A stretch of DNA of 21,260 nucleotides from DASSKA01 sp035690905 (GTDB taxonomy: Bacteria > Actinomycetota > Actinomycetes > Propionibacteriales > Nocardioidaceae): assembly GCA_035690905.1 (NCBI GenBank), contig DASSKA010000029.1:1-21260 (forward strand), read 5' to 3'. The position numbers and the translations under genes were made by a program. The notes under the pieces were generated by a model. That model had not been told where the DNA came from and ran no database searches. It saw nothing but the letters and a program-made list of their open reading frames with translations. Below are positions 20,754 through 21,260 of the stretch, piece by piece. Positions within the stretch are counted from its first letter, which is position 1. Every line of letters starts with the position of its first letter.

Positions 20754-21260
20754 CCGGGCTCTTCCGCGGCGGCGCCGCCCTCGCCGATCTCGAGCGGACG
20801 GAAGGTGTCGACCATCACCGCGAGCTCGTCGAAGTACTCCACCCCGATCGACGCGTCCACCGCCGACGGCTGGGGCCCGTGCGCGTAGCCGCCCGGGTGC
20901 AGCGAGATGGACCCGATGTTGATGCCGGAGCCCTTGCGCGCCTCGTAGTCGCCGTCGACGTAGAACATCACCTCGTCGGAGTCGACGTTGGAGTGGTAGT
21001 AGGGCACTGGGATGGACTGCGGGTGGTAGTCGACCTTGCGGGGGCAGAAGTTGCAGACCACGAAGTTGATGCCCTCGAAGACCTGGTGCACCGGCGGCGG
21101 CTGGTGCACCTTGCCGGTGATCGGCATGAAGTCGGCCACGTTGAACGCGTAGGGGTAGAGGCACCCGTCCCAGCCCACGACGTCGAGCGGGTGGAACGGG
21201 TAGGTGTAGATCGTGCCGACCAGGCCGCCGGTGCTGTGCTCGCCGCTGCCGCGGTGCTTG
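20717..21260 (-). CDS. hmgA: Homogentisate 1,2-dioxygenase, C-terminal part (5' end beyond window)
   Basis: The last ~180 residues of an Fe(II) ring-cleaving dioxygenase that opens homogentisate to maleylacetoacetate in tyrosine/phenylalanine degradation. Visible blocks are TGGLVGTIYTYPFHPLDVV, FMPITGKVHQPPPVHQ, CNFCPRKVDYHP, PYYHSNVDSDEVMFY and SLHPGGYAHGPQP. In the cupin fold, the His and Glu of HSNVDSDE and the His of PGGYAHG are the expected iron ligands. The full family length is 380-440 aa, so more than half lies to the right of the window. The frame is open to position 21260. The stop overlaps the kinase gene's end by 37 nt. The short tail AWTWAGRGPS after the conserved core is not informative. 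Confidence 0.92.
   Translation of the reverse strand, partial: KHRGSGEHSTGGLVGTIYTYPFHPLDVVGWDGCLYPYAFNVADFMPITGKVHQPPPVHQVFEGINFVVCNFCPRKVDYHPQSIPVPYYHSNVDSDEVMFYVDGDYEARKGSGINIGSISLHPGGYAHGPQPSAVDASIGVEYFDELAVMVDTFRPLEIGEGGAAAEEPGYAWTWAGRGPS

Noticed and set aside
1..21260. CRISPR arrays, tRNA genes, insertion sequences, phage genes
   Set aside because: I saw no regularly spaced repeats, cloverleaf-like segments with conserved tRNA boxes, transposase motifs or terminal repeats.

Overview
The window is high-GC DNA with strong G/C bias at third codon positions, frequent GTG starts, 4-nt GTGA/ATGA gene overlaps and several start codons that sit about 6 nt after a -10-like hexamer. This fits a chromosome of an actinobacterium (Actinomycetota). 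A DUF664/DinB-type protein of the kind linked to mycothiol chemistry and a VLCAD-like acyl-CoA dehydrogenase agree with that, but I cannot name a genus. I see no tRNA, rRNA, CRISPR array, insertion sequence or phage gene. Coding density is very high; the longest gene-free stretch is 9123-9376 (254 bp).

Layout. 1-3123 (minus): glgX, a glycogen debranching enzyme, followed by an SQD1-type UDP-sulfoquinovose synthase that runs off the left edge. 3180-4556 (plus): a succinate-semialdehyde-type aldehyde dehydrogenase. It converges on a DUF998 membrane protein (4574-5245, minus), and a perfect inverted repeat covers both stop codons. 5411-7221 (plus): a NarL-type two-component pair. 7212-9122 (minus): a long acyl-CoA dehydrogenase. 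9377-10405 (plus): an exported protein with two cupredoxin domains behind a structured leader. 10456-13060 (minus): FabG-like reductase, DinB/DUF664 protein, a small membrane protein, a YaaH/GPR1-like transporter and then a short coding-like remnant. 13132-13563 (plus): a hotdog thioesterase, divergent from fabG. 13557-14828 (minus): an MFS exporter. 14876-15652 (plus): an SGNH hydrolase.

Right end. 15649-18627 (minus) is a compact operon of a membrane-anchored LolA/RseB-like protein, an ABC ATPase and an ABC-2 permease. It is divergent from an OmpR-type response regulator and a HAMP histidine kinase (18709-20753, plus). This five-gene block is the most system-like unit in the window: an envelope-sensing two-component pair, probably autoregulated through an 11-bp direct repeat, facing an exporter with a periplasmic-type lipid or lipoprotein binding partner. 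The kinase overlaps tail-to-tail by 37 nt with hmgA (homogentisate 1,2-dioxygenase), which runs off the right edge.

Most genes are recognisable housekeeping or accessory metabolism. The less ordinary points are in the regulatory DNA: leaderless-type starts, a hairpin that would mask the ribosome site of the small membrane protein gene, a TetR-type palindrome between fabG and the thioesterase, and a nested stem-loop in the cupredoxin leader. The same applies to the SQD1 gene next to glgX and to the LolA-like/ABC/two-component block.
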